This document shows, piece after piece, positions 44,771-55,515 of a stretch of 64,000 bases of DNA (position 1 is the stretch's first letter; every line of letters starts with the position of its first letter). The notes under the pieces were generated by a model. It was given only the letters and a program-made list of their open reading frames with translations, had not been told where the DNA came from and did no database searches. The stretch spans positions 23,182,802 to 23,246,801 of the forward strand of contig CM028931.1 in the NCBI GenBank assembly GCA_016801845.1, written 5' to 3'. Source of the DNA: Polydactylus sextarius (taxonomy: Eukaryota > Chordata > Actinopteri > Polynemidae). Made by a program: the position numbers and the translations under genes.

Positions 44771-45175
44771 CCGCAGTAATTTGAACCCAGTTTGAGCTAA
44801 CAATGAAAGTAAATGGGGCAGCCAGCCAAACATATCTACATTACTGATTTTAAACCACTAATAGTGACGAATCTGCTGATCTGAAACACATTTCATGTTG
44901 TTCCAGATCAGCTAGATTCGTTGTTTTTGTCATCGTCAGTTGGTCAGGAAAATGATGAATCTGCTGATCTGGAACACCCCAGTCTTATTGGTATCGGTAA
45001 TTTATCAGTACATTGATCATATTTATGCTACTGCTGAAGTGAAGCGATATTTTGAGCTTTATTAGCGGTTAAAAAATAACAATTCAGACACGTTTGGCCG
45101 GCTGCCCCATTTACTTTTATTGGTAACTATTTGGCTGTGGTAACAAAAAAAACGGTTAAACTCGATATTAGTTTA
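44771..45175. mobile_element. Family A MITE-like element
   Basis: Forward core near 44816 and reverse core near 45098. Hairpin arms lie at about 44866-44970, and a 'TTTATGCTACTGCTGAAGTG' block near 45023. Confidence 0.8.
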
Positions 45176-45179
45176 ACCA

Positions 45180-45330
45180 GCTCTTTTCGGGGAGTGATAA
45201 CGGTTTTTCACTCGTCCCAAACTTCGAGTCCAAGTCGAGTCTTAATCGTTTCGAGGGCGAGTCTGAAATCAAGTCTCGATTCCTCAGACTCGAGTCCCCG
45301 TCTCCGGTTCCTCCTGGTTTACGTAAGCTT
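45180..45330. repeat. 'GAGTC'-rich degenerate repeat
   Basis: Multiple GAGTC/GACTC pentamers ('CGAGTCCAAGTCGAGTC', 'CTCAGACTCGAGTCC'). A shorter stretch of the same kind lies at 60305-60348. Confidence 0.6.
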
Positions 45331-45744
45331 GCTTACGCCGTAGTTCAGCTCGAATTTAACAGAACAAATCTGTTAACGGTAATGGACCCGCGGAGCGTTT
45401 ACATGTCGAGGTTTTCGTCCGTTCATCGCAACGGGGTCATAACATTTCACTGTTTTTTTTTTTTTTTTCATCCATTACCGGCTCGCCAGGTGAATGCGGT
45501 GCGTCATCCGCGCTTTGTTTCTCCTCCCACTTTCCCGGTGGACATTTTGCTTGCGAAAAACATCAGTAATTAGACATTAGTGTAACCGGCCCTGTGGTCA
45601 CACTTCAGTTACATTAACACCAGGAACAAAGAAAGAGATAAATAAGCTTTAGATGACACAAACCACAGCAAACTACATTAGCTGGGTAATGTTTTTGCTT
45701 CATTTCCTGCTTCGGCCGTTAACATTTCATATGCTGACGTGACA
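45331..45744. other. Unassigned intronic sequence
   Basis: A T run lies near 45452-45468. No gene supported. Confidence 0.4.
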
Positions 45745-45870
45745 CGCGGTTGTTTGCTAGTTCGAATCCCAACCTTCCCCTACGTTTCTTTCCCAACGTT
45801 TTCAGTTTCTCTGCACCGTCTCCGACATTAAAGGTGCACCACGTTGCCGCCGGCTCGCGTATCCCGACTG
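45745..45870 (-). repeat. Family E unit, reverse orientation
   Basis: 'TAGTTCGAATCCCAACC' (45759) through 'TTAAAGGTGCACCACGTTGC' (45827) is the reverse complement of the family E block order. Confidence 0.65.
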
Positions 45871-46370
45871 CCTGATTCCGTCGTTATAATTATCCCCGAC
45901 GCGGTAGGAAACCACCGGTCGTCTTTATCGTTTCCTTTTTAACCCTCGAGGTGACTAACTCCATGCATTTGTTTGTTGATGATTTGAAAAGAAAACATAA
46001 CAACAATACAGATCCAGGTCACAACGCTGGACGCTTTGTTTCTCAAGGTCGTGGAAGTGCAGTCCTCTTTCGCTTTGAGCGTCTGAATCTCGTTGGAGTT
46101 TGTGGTTGATGGCTTTATTTCCGTGCCGTCAGTCGCGCCGCAGCTGACTGTGAATCTAAAACTGAACGACAGCCTCTCTTGTATTACATCTCAGCTGGTG
46201 CGCTGATCTCCCATTATCTGTTTTTATTAGGTGATTGGTGGCACAACAAACTAAAACGCTCTTGGTTTGAGTAATTATCGTTATTACTATTATTATTTTT
46301 CATTTAAAGTCTGGATTTTTCTCACACGCTCGACGCAGGGGATATAAAGTGGCAGCAGCTTACGAGCCAG
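45871..46370. other. Unassigned intronic sequence
   Basis: Nothing recognised. Confidence 0.35.
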
Positions 46371-46374
46371 CGCG

Positions 46375-46750
46375 GAGAAACAATGAAAGTGAATGGGGCA
46401 GCCGGCCAAACGTGTCTAAATTGTCATTTTTTAACCGCTAATAAAGCTCAAAATGTCACATCGCTTCAGCAGTAGCATGAATAGGGTCGAAGTACTGATA
46501 ACTTACCGATACCAATAAAACTGGGGTGTTCCAGATCAGCAGATTCATCATTTTCCTGAACAACTGTTGTGTCTGTGAATAGCGACAAAAATGACAAATC
46601 TAGCTGATCTGGAAAAACATGAAATGTGTTTCAGATCAGCTGATCCATCTTTATTAGTTGTTAAAAAATAGCAATGAGATACACTTGGCTGGCTGCCCCA
46701 TTTACTTACATTGTTAGCTGTTTGGCTGCGAAAACAAAAAGACGGTCAAA
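46375..46750. mobile_element. Family A part of an A-B composite
   Basis: Forward core near 46397, hairpin module at about 46520-46650, reverse core near 46692. The element ends in 'GACGGTCAAACTGGGTTC' (46741) and runs into family B. Confidence 0.8.
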
Positions 46751-47010
46751 CTGGGTTCAAATTACTGCGGATCATCGTTTTAAGACGAAATTCCACTTAT
46801 TAAGCTAACTTGTTGCTCATTAGCGTTAGCTTAGCGATCGCTAATCGTCGCTTTGCTAACGTTTTCCATTCACCTGATAACAGGACTCGTCAGATTAATG
46901 TAAATTAACATCTCGTTAGTTTTCAATCAGTCGCCAACTTGATCGGGAACAAACAAGCCCGTAGACGCCATTTTTGTTCGTTTGTCGTCATTTCGGTTTT
47001 GGGTAAAGAA
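46751..47010 (-). repeat. Family B part of an A-B composite
   Basis: After the junction ('CATCGTTTTAAGACGA' near 46773) come 'TTAGCGTTAGCTTAGCGATC', 'CAGTCGCCAACTTGATCGGG' and 'CGCCATTTTTGTTCGTTTG'. Confidence 0.8.
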
Positions 47011-47109
47011 CCAGCGAAGCTAACGTCTTACAGCAGACCCATGTAGATCCGGTATGACAAGAATTAAAAACGGCGTCAGAATTGAGCTGTTTTATTTTTA
47101 CGTGCTTCA

Positions 47110-47415
47110 ACCTCCCTGATCCGGTTTCAGATCAGCAGATTCGTCACTATTAGTGGTTTTAAAAAAAAACACGTAGAGGCGCGTTGGCTGGCTGCCCCAT
47201 TTACTTTCATGTTTAACGAAAAGACGGTCGAACAGGGTCCAGATTACCCCGGACCATCGTTTTAAGACGAGCGACTAAATTCATTCTTATGAAGCTAACT
47301 TGTCGCTCGTTAGCGTTAGCTTAGCGGTCGCTAGTTGTCGCTTTGCTAATGTTTTGAGCAGAACTCTTCAGATTACCGTCTGCAGACGCCATCTTTGTTT
47401 GTTCGCTAGGTAAAG
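47110..47415. repeat. Second A-B composite, shorter
   Basis: A hairpin arm near 47131 and a reverse family A core near 47191 are followed by 'GGACCATCGTTTTAAGACGA' (47251). Family B then begins ('GTTAGCGTTAGCTTAGCGGT'). Confidence 0.75.
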
Positions 47416-48175
47416 ACGTCGGGTTTACCAGGGGCTACGAGGCTATTTGACCCTTGACCCCGGCCTGGGTTGGACTCCACAACCTGACGGAGGTTTACTT
47501 CGAGGACAAAGCAGCTGCGAGATTTTTAACCTTTAAGCTCGGGTACCGTCTAAACGCCGGCGGCCTGCGCGCACTCGTTCGATAACGTGTAATCTGGAGA
47601 CGGCACTCGGTTGTTTGCGCACTAGAGAAGAAGAAAGACAAGGAGATAAGAGGAGGGAGGGCGGGCGGCGTCAGCCAAACACCTGTCGCCGCGGCGGCCG
47701 AGCGAGGACGTCTGTAGTGTGCTTTGATTCACGCCCCCGGAGAATTCAGTGCTTTTGGTCGACTTCCAATTGGCGAGATCGACTCCTTTAATTCGTTTTT
47801 GTCGCGTTCAGCTCGAGGTCGGGCGGCGGCGGCGAAAAGCAAAAAAGACGTCTCTTTGCGATCGACGCCGCTTCGCCGTAAACGCACTGCGGACTCGAGC
47901 CTCTCCAGTAAATCTTCTGATATTATCCATTATCTCTCTCTATCTCTTTCCGCGGGCTGTTTCCCATTACGCTGGCAGTGAAGAGCGAGTGAGAGGTCAG
48001 GGCAGTCAAATAAACAATATTTTATCTGGAGAATTTCATTACGCGCGGACTTCAAGAGAGAAAAACACCGTGGCTGCAGACGGGATCTGTTCCCTGAACA
48101 TCTGCTTTATTAGCCGCAAATTTCCCAGCATGCACCATGCACACCCGCGTGTTGTGAAGTTAGCGGTTTAATCAT
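47416..48175. other. Unassigned CpG-rich intronic sequence
   Basis: CpG-dense from about 47540 to 47900. Overlapping frames at 47724-47981 and 47749-48171 are not recognised. The second ends inside a family B 'TTTCCCAGCATGCACCATGC' remnant (48120). Confidence 0.45.
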
Positions 48176-48620
48176 TAAGCTAACTCAAAGTGAAGTACCG
48201 ACGACTTAAGTAAGTGTGCTGAGAGTTTATTAAAAAAATAAATAAATAAATAAAAAATGGGGTGTTCCGGATCAGCAGATTCATCGTTTTTTTTTTTTTT
48301 TTTTTTCTCGGAGGAAAAATGATGAATCTGCTGATCTGGAACAATGTGAAGAGCGTTCCAGATGAACAGATTGGTCTTTAATAGTGTTTATCTTTTTTAA
48401 AAAAAAGCAGTTTAACTATGTTTGGCTGGCTGCCCCATTTACTTTCATTGTTAGCTATATTGGTTAAAGGAAAAAAAAAAAAAAATCAAACTGGGTTCAA
48501 ATCACTCCATCATTTTAAGATGAAGCTAACATATCGCTAGCTTAACCGCCAATCAGTTAGCATTAGCATTAGCCAAGCGACCGCTGGCTTTGCTAACGTT
48601 CTCCCGTTCGTCTGGCAACG
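48176..48620. repeat. Third A-B composite
   Basis: Hairpin module at about 48258-48342 interrupted by a T run (48288-48306), then a reverse family A core near 48430. The junction 'AAACTGGGTTCAAATCAC' (48488) is followed by family B ('AGCATTAGCATTAGCCAAGC'). Confidence 0.75.
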
Positions 48621-49086
48621 GGACTCTTTCTGGCAGGATGCTACTTCCAATGAACAGTAGAAGAAGAAAGGAAAACCGGAACGACGGGAATGTGTGACGG
48701 CCCGTTCCGAGCCTCTTCCCGTCAGCCGATCTCATTGGTGGATCGCCGCCACGTACGTGATGACATCACGAGGAAGTAAACAGAGTTTCTAACGTTCGTT
48801 CTTCCCCCGATTGAGGTTAATTACATAACAAATCTGAAGACTTTTGAGGTCTCTTGTGACAAAAGTAGTCAGGGTAATACATATGTATATATTTATATAT
48901 ATATATATATATATATACAACTGACACAAAATTAATGTATGAAATTTGCATTTAGATAGATGTTCTTAGTTCAAACATCTCTCCTATGGAAGCTGTGACT
49001 GTTTGAATATTTCATTTCCACGATAATAAAATGAGCTTGAGAGAAGAGGATATTTTTGCCTTCGCTAAGCCTGTAGGCTGTGCAGC

Positions 49087-49119
<33 letters not shown>

Positions 49120-49385
49120 GTCCACATCTGTCTCCTTGTTAAGACGTACGCGCGACAATGCAGTCGTTCTGGAAACAAAAACGCACGCCGAGAGAAAAGA
49201 GCTGCGGTGGCTAAAAGAGAGTGTTGATCCAGAGAAGACGAAGAAGAAGGAGGAGGAAGAGGAGGAAGAGGATGACGACAAACACGAAACAAGTGAAGTG
49301 ATAAATAGCGTGTGAAGCTCAGGGTCAGTCCCATTTCTAACCCTTAGTCCTGCCTGTCTGTTATACGTTAATGTGAGAGTTAGAT
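48621..49385. other. Spacer with (AT)n and (TG)n
   Basis: (AT)n at about 48885-48917, (TG)n with a CG core at 49087-49121, and GAAGAAGGAGG-type purine repeat near 49239-49275. Frames here on both strands are low-complexity products. Confidence 0.5.
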
Positions 49386-49389
49386 CTGT

Positions 49390-50225
49390 TTAGACTGATA
49401 GGTTGATATGTAGACAGACAGGTAGATAGACAAGTAGATAGACAGGTAGTTAGGTAGACAGCTAGACAGACAGGTAGGTGATAGACAGATAGATAGATAG
49501 GTAGGTTTGTAGACAGGTAGAAAGACAGGTAGGTAGATAAATAGGTCGGTGGTAGACAGATAGACAGGTAGACAGATAGACAGGTAGGTGATAGACAGGT
49601 AGACAGACAGACAGATAGATAGATAGACAGGTAGGTAGATAGATAGGTAGACAGACAGATAGACAGGTAGACAGATAGACAGGTAGGTGATAGACAGGTA
49701 GACAGACAGACAGATAGATAGATAGACAGGTAGGTAGATAGACAGGTAGACAGACAGATAGACAGGTAGGTTGATAGACAGGTAGGTGGTAGACAGGTTG
49801 GTGATAGACAGGTAGACAGACAGATAGATAGATAGATAGACAGGTAGGTGATAGACAGGTAGACAGACAGATAGACAGATAGACAGGTAGGTAGATAGAC
49901 AGGTAGACAGACAGATAGACAGGTAGGTGGTAGACAGGTAGGTGATAGACAGGTAGACAGACAGATAGACAGATAGACAGGTAGGTAGATAGACAGGTAG
50001 GTGGTAGACAGATAGACAGGTAGGTGATAGACAGGTAGACAGACAGATAGACAGGTAGGTAGATAGACAGGTAGGTAGATAGACAGATAGACAGACAGAT
50101 AGACAGGTAGGTAGATAGACAGGTAGACAGACAGATAGACAGGTAGGTGATAGACAGGTAGACAGACAGACATATAGACAGGTAGGTAGATAGACAGGTA
50201 GACAGACAGATAGACAGATAGATAA
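49390..50225. repeat. GATA/GACA/GGTA tetranucleotide tract
   Basis: About 840 bp of mixed GATA, GACA and GGTA tetranucleotides ('GATAGACAGGTAGGTAGATA'), with higher-order blocks such as that near 49562-49690 repeated at 49630-49760. Two minus-strand frames of 270 and 284 codons exist only because tetranucleotide repeats give the same periodic CLSVYLP-type sequence in every frame. They are not genes. Confidence 0.97.
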
Positions 50226-51440
50226 TATTAGCACATTATGTTTCTTTTCTTCTTCTACTGTTTATTGAAGGTAGCATCCTAGTGTTTGTCAAAGTTTGAA
50301 CCGTAGCTATGGATGTGGAAGGTGAAGCGGAAGATTCACGCAGGCAGCTTCAGGGAGCTGGTGTTTACAGCCGCCTCGTCAGCTCCCTGACACGCGCTCA
50401 AACATCCCCGACCCCGTCGCGAGCGATTACGCGGAACCCTGGTCCCGATTAGCCCGCTCGAAAAATGGACAAACGTGGCTAAAATTTGTAGCGGCGATTA
50501 TTATCATTACCTCTGGGTGACTTTCTGTTCTCGCTGAGTGATTGTAAATAACAAAGGGGGTCGCCCACGGCTTCGCCGACAGATGAATGCATAGCTGCTT
50601 TTATTTTTGAAATCATTTAGCTATTGTTTGTCACTTACGTTGATTTAGGTCTTCAGGTCTTCTCCGACAGACACGCGCTTGTAACATTTGTCAGTTGGAA
50701 CGACCCAATGAATCCTCGTTATCGTCTGTTCGCTGTTTAACCTTCCCTGTCCGATTTAATTCTCTCAAATGACGGCTTATTTTTCAAGTGGAATAAATAT
50801 TTAGCCGGTGAAAGACGATGCTTCGCGATGAGATACAACGAAGGATGCTTATCGTTTGGATTTTGTCCGTATCGGTAACAATACCGATAGATAGCTAATC
50901 AAACCATATTCTGTTTCTTTTCTTCTTCTACTGTTTATTGGAGGTAGTATCCTACTGTTTTTCCAGAAAGTTTGAATAGTGGATAGATCGGTGGATGGAT
51001 AGACAGATAATATGACCATACTATGTTTCTTTTCTTCTTCTGCTGTTTGTTGGAAGTAGTAAGTTTCAACACGTAATAGAAATTAGCCACAGACGGGGCT
51101 AAGACGATTAGCAATCGCAGTCGTTTGAAACAATCTGAGTTAAACTAGTAACTACTAGTAATCAAAACGTATCCTGTTTCTTTTCTTCTTCTACTGTTTA
51201 TTGGAAGTAGTATCCTAATGTAGATAGATAGATAGATAATATAAACATACTATGATTCTCTTCTTCTTCTACTGTTTATTGGAGGTAGTATCCCGCTGTA
51301 GATAGATAGATAATATAAACACACTATGTTTCTCTTCTTCTACTGTTTATTGGAGGTAGTATCCTACTGTAGATAGATAGATAATATAAACACACTATGT
51401 TTCTCTTCTTCTACTGTTTATTGGAGGTAGTATCCTACTC
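50226..51440. repeat. GATA-linked repeat of about 71 bp, dispersed then tandem
   Basis: Unit: 'GTAGATAGATAGATAATATA', 'ACACTATGTTTCTCTTC', 'CTACTGTTTATTGGAGGTAG', 'TATCCTACT'. Single copies lie at about 50217-50285, 50890-50955, 51000-51060 and 51165-51222. Three to four tandem copies lie from 51220 to 51438. Unique sequence (50290-50890) lies between the first two. Confidence 0.85.
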
Positions 51441-51930
51441 GCAGTGACCTCGATAAATCCCAATAAATCCCAGCTACAGGATGTGTAATAAATTGCATTC
51501 GCCAATTGCAACATTTTAGCAATAATTTGACATTTTGGGGCTAAAACGGACTGAAAACGGCCGACGCCTCATCACGTCAATGTTTCCGCCAGGAAGCATG
51601 TTATTTTATTTCATTTATTTATTTATTTTTTAATTTTTTCCGATCCGTCTAGAATAAAATCCAAAATATTCTTTGACGTAAGGATAATTGTATCGACCTC
51701 CTTCGCCGCCCACCGCTCTTCCACCCGTCTGTTTTCCTGCACGTCCCTCGGTGTGTGGCGGTGAATTGTTTTCAGCTTCAGACATAAAAAAAAAAAAAAA
51801 CAACTATCTAAGATGGGAGCGTATTGATCATTCTCCTTGAGAGCGGAGCTCCGCAGATCACTGAGTTCAGACAGCCGACGTTTTTTTTTTTTTTTTTGTT
51901 TTTTTTTTTTTTTACACAAGATCAGATGCA
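51441..51930. other. Unassigned intronic sequence
   Basis: A/T runs near 51785-51800 and 51880-51913. Frames at 51623-51931 and 51824-52120 cross them and are not genes. Confidence 0.4.
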
Positions 51931-51934
51931 CCTG

Positions 51935-52274
51935 AGGCCTGTACTACAAAGCGAGTCCTTCCAGTTATCTGGCTTCACTAATCCTAACAATATCAGTCTC
52001 TCGAAGGTCATACCGAGCTGGTTATCGACTCGATTAGTCGACCCAGGGGGGATGATTTTACAACAATATGAGGAAATACCGTCGTATAATTCAGGAAAAA
52101 AAGCAGCTGGCAGCTGCTAGAAACCGAAAAGACCGTAGCAGGTTAGCCGTTCAGCATCAGTTACCACGGAGACGTAGCCCGGTAAGAAGTGAACCGCCTC
52201 CGTAGGACGGAAAACTCAGAGTTAACCCTGAAGTTACCACGATAAGAACAAATCCCGCTTCGTAGTACGGGCCT
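51935..52274. mobile_element. MITE with 'AGGCCTGTACTACAAAGC' inverted ends
   Basis: The left end 'AGGCCTGTACTACAAAGCG' (51935-51953) and the reverse complement of the right end ('AGGCCCGTACTACGAAGCGG', 52274-52255) agree in 17 of 19 positions. Subterminal 'GAGTTAACCCTGAAGTTACC' lies near 52220. The size (about 340 bp), ends and internal blocks resemble non-autonomous PIF/Harbinger-type elements of fish as I recall them. No transposase is encoded. Confidence 0.75.
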
Positions 52275-52835
52275 GTACTAGTTATCTCTCAGTCTGAGGC
52301 TTTACCTTATCATTGACCAGAATACAAACAAACCAAAAAAGAAATAAAACCTTTAATATACCAAACTTCTAAAGATTAAACGAAACAGGCGGGAAGAACC
52401 AAACAAAATGTCACTATAGCAACAGAAACTGAAACTAAAAACAAAGCTCATGCAGTAAGAAATGCCCAGAGACAAGGTTATTAACTATTAATAACCATGC
52501 AGGAGGATGGCTAGTGAGTACGCAGCTCAGCTCATCTTCGCCCTCAACTACTTGAACTTCATCGCCAAGGCAACGCCGACGTCTAGGACCGTTACCCTGA
52601 CGTCCCCCGAGATTTCCGCTAGCCGGGCTAGCTGACGGAAAATTCAATCAGCTCCGCAAAAGCGAGGCGTTCGTATCACTCGGTAGCCGTAATGCTAATG
52701 CTAATGCTGAGGCTAAAGCTAAAGCCTGCTGAGGCATGTGGTGCCTCAGCAGGCTTAGTCGAATTTGCAGTGAAACCATAGTTTCATTTAATTGGGCCCA
52801 ATAATGATAATTGTCCTGCCTACTTAGTAGCTGTA
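52275..52835. other. Unassigned intronic sequence
   Basis: A 70-codon minus frame at 52435-52647 is not recognised. 'AATGCTAATGCTAATGCTGA' near 52691 is a short GCTAAT repeat. A perfect hairpin follows (listed separately). Confidence 0.4.
52722..52756. repeat. Perfect 15-bp-arm hairpin
   Basis: 'AAGCCTGCTGAGGCA' (52722-52736), loop 'TGTGG', then its exact complement 'TGCCTCAGCAGGCTT' (52742-52756). No T run follows, so it is not a typical terminator. Confidence 0.9.
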
Positions 52836-53020
52836 ATGCTAATACTAATTAACTAAGTTATCAGTACTTAATTTTATGTGTAGGGACCCTATTTATGCTA
52901 CTGCTGAAGTGAAGTGATATTTCAAGCTTTAATAGTGGTTAAAAATGTTGATTTAGTTACATTTGGCCGGCTGCCCCATTTACTTTCATTGTTAACTATT
53001 TAGCTGTGAAAACAAAGGGC
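52836..53020 (-). mobile_element. Family A half element
   Basis: 'TAGGGACCCTATTTATGC' (52879) to the reverse core near 52970 and the 'TTAACTATTTAGCTGTGAAA' end. Confidence 0.8.
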
Positions 53021-53290
53021 CCTTTTTATGATTCTGGGCCTTTTTCCAACCCAACCGATACAACATATAATATTTATAGATGTTGAAGAACAGTTCATAC
53101 CACATTACTGACATGAAGACGATTACGGAATTAATCTGCAACTTGTACATCACGCAGCTGTTCTCCGGTTCGAATCCCGACCCAGACGAGCACACGTTGT
53201 ACCTTATCAATGCCGGAGCTGATGTTTTATCGTTTCATTCCCGCCGCTCCGCCGAATGAATAAACGTTGTGATGTTTTTGTCCCTTTAAC
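53021..53290 (-). repeat. Family E-like unit with unassigned flanks
   Basis: 'TCCGGTTCGAATCCCGACCC' at 53165-53184 is the reverse complement of the E-family B-box-like motif, followed by 'GTTGTACCTTATCAATGCCG'. The rest is not recognised. Confidence 0.5.
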
Positions 53291-53625
53291 CCCCCCAACC
53301 CTTACGTTTTGGAATCAATTTAGTTCCATTAGTGGAAAAAGTAACAGTTCTGAAAACCCTCATTTCCATTACAAGCAGCAGAAGAAGAAGAAAAAGAAAA
53401 AATTGCACAGTCGTGGTAAAAGTGCTCGGATTGAGCGAACCAACCTCAAGGTTTCTTCGGGTCTCGCTTTGTTTGACGTTTGCCATTCGATAATTAGCCT
53501 TTTTTTTTTTTTTTTTTTTATATAAAAACATCTTCATAAAGTGTAAACGGTGTAAAGTTAAAATTATTTTCTGCTATTAAAAAAAAAAAAAATACAAAAT
53601 CCTCATTCATGAGATGGTTTTATTA
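53291..53625. other. Spacer with purine and poly(T) tracts
   Basis: 'AGAAGAAGAAGAAAAAGAAA' type tract near 53380-53402, T run near 53500-53519, A run near 53579-53592. Overlapping frames are artefacts. Confidence 0.45.
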
Positions 53626-53880
53626 TGGTTTTTTTTGCTTGAAATGAAGCACCGGACACACAGAATGAAGTGTGAGTGTCTGACATGGTGTTTGCACTGA
53701 AAGCACAATTAGCACCATTGTTTGATGTGGACTCATCATTCACAGAGTGGAAACTAACCATATGGCAGCTAATCTGCATTAAGAGTTTCATTACCCCTTG
53801 GAAATGGGTTAATTACTCCAGCCTTTGCTTTAAGTGTCAAATGTTACAGCGGTTGTACTCTAAGGCTGATAACGACGCAA
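53626..53880. promoter_or_regulatory. Candidate conserved non-coding element
   Basis: A repeat-free block of balanced composition with homeodomain- and octamer-like AT motifs ('AAGCACAATTAGCACC', 'GCAGCTAATCTGCATTAAG', 'GGGTTAATTACTCC'). This resembles vertebrate developmental enhancers in texture. The call rests on style only. The two small opposing frames here (53603-53791 - and 53676-53909 +) have no family similarity. Confidence 0.3.
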
Positions 53881-53914
53881 CCAGAGCTGGTCTGAGAAAT
53901 ATAATATAATATAC

Positions 53915-54690
53915 CAAGTAGCTAACAAGGAAAGTAAATGGGGCAGCCGGCCAAATGTATCTAAATCGCCATTTTTAACCACTAATAAAGCTCAAAATAT
54001 CACTTCACTTCAGCAGTAGCATGAATAGGGTCCCTACACATAAACTAGTACTGATAATTTAGTAAGTGTGCTGTTAACAATGAAAGTGAATGGGGCAGCC
54101 AGCCAAATGTATCTAAATTGTCATTTTATGACAACTTATAAGAGAGTTTATTAAAAAAAAAAAAAAAAAAAAGTGTTACAAGATTCACTAAATGTCTTGT
54201 TTTCATAACAACTGGTGATGAAGGGTGTTCCAGATCAGCAGATTCATCATTTTCCTGAACAGGCCGATGTGTCTGTGAAAAGAGGAAAATAAAATGTTGA
54301 ATCTCCTGATCTGAAACACCCTTCATGTTGTTCCAGATCGCACACTTTAGCCCGTCGTTCAGGAAAATGAGGGATGCGACGAAAACGAGAACGTGTAGCT
54401 AACAGCTAACAACGAATGTAAATGGGGCAGCCAGCCAAATCTATCGAAATTGTCATTTTTAAACCACTAATACAGTTCGCTTACTAAATTATCAGTACCT
54501 CAGTTTATGTGAAGGAACCCTGTTCATCCTACTACTGTAGTAAAGTGATATTTTGAGCTTTATTAGTTTATTAGCTGGCTGCCCCATTCACTTTCATTGT
54601 CGGGTGTGTGGTTGTGAAAACAAAAGACGGTCAAACTCGACATTACTTCAGCCAACGTGAGATGTCTCTTGACCGTCACTTTAAGGAAAC
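53915..54690. mobile_element. Family A MITE-like element, long copy
   Basis: Forward cores near 53940, 54091 and 54424 and a reverse core near 54576. Hairpin module at 54218-54330. The right outer end ('CAAAAGACGGTCAAACTCG', 'AGATGTCTCTTGACCGTCAC') closes near 54682. Confidence 0.8.
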
Positions 54691-55515
54691 GTGGACCACG
54701 TTCCAGTCCTTTTTGTCGGCGCCGGTTGGTATTTAGAGGTGTGATTTGTGCACAGATAGGCAGCCCCCGCCCCATCCCATCCCCTCTCACAGTGATGGAG
54801 GGCAGGTTCCCCCGATGTGAGGCCCGATCTATTAGGGGAAACGGGAGCCCTCATGATTGACGAGCCGCTCCACCTCATCCATCAGCCCTGGCGCACGGAG
54901 GCCTGACACTGCCATATCCCTCCCATGTGGCCGGGACCGCTACAACCCCTGAGCTATATTTGCTAGCTGACATTAATGCTTCGCTCTTCCCCCGACTATA
55001 TAAGCCTCTCTGTCTCCTTCTTCTTCTTCCATGACACGGCAAATCTACAGCCGCCTTATCCCGCGCCGCTTCATTACGACAGCTCCAACATTAAGGCGTC
55101 TCGTGACGCGGCAAGTCGACGCATTTAAAACAGTAACCGCGGCAGTTCCTGCGTCTTAGACATGATGAATATACACAGGAGATGTTAAACGTATAAAGCG
55201 AGAAGGAGATCGTGACAGAAATGAGCTATATGCAGAAACGCGGCGATATCATTATTAGTCTGACAGGAGCCTGCGGCCTATTTACTTCCCTGTCCCGTCC
55301 TCATCTTCATTAGTCTACTTAGCTTGTTGATCCATGCTGTAATTCTAATTAAAACCCATAAGGGCGGCAAGAATGTTTATTAAGAATAAAAGCGGATAGA
55401 AAGAAAGAAACAAACTGACTAATAGTTAAATATACCAAGTGTAACTGTGCTGCTGCTGCCTGGTTCGGAAAAGACGCAGGACCGAGGGAGGCGAGTTAAG
55501 AAATGGAATTTAAAG
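54691..55515. other. Unique intronic sequence, possibly regulatory
   Basis: Repeat-free for over 800 bp, which is unusual in this window. 55180-55370 is AT-rich with 'ATGAATATACACAGG' and 'AATTCTAATTAAAACCC' motifs. Frames at 54563-54878 are unsupported. Confidence 0.35.

Noticed and set aside
47749..48171. 140-codon frame
   Set aside because: Arg/Ser-rich read of CpG-rich sequence ending within a family B remnant. No family similarity.
49361..50234. Minus-strand frames of 270 and 284 codons rich in CLSVYLP
   Set aside because: They lie wholly in a tetranucleotide repeat that gives the same periodic peptide in all frames. There is no start or domain support.
52722..52756. Bacterial-type terminator
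   Set aside because: The perfect stem has no following T run, and the context is a vertebrate intron.
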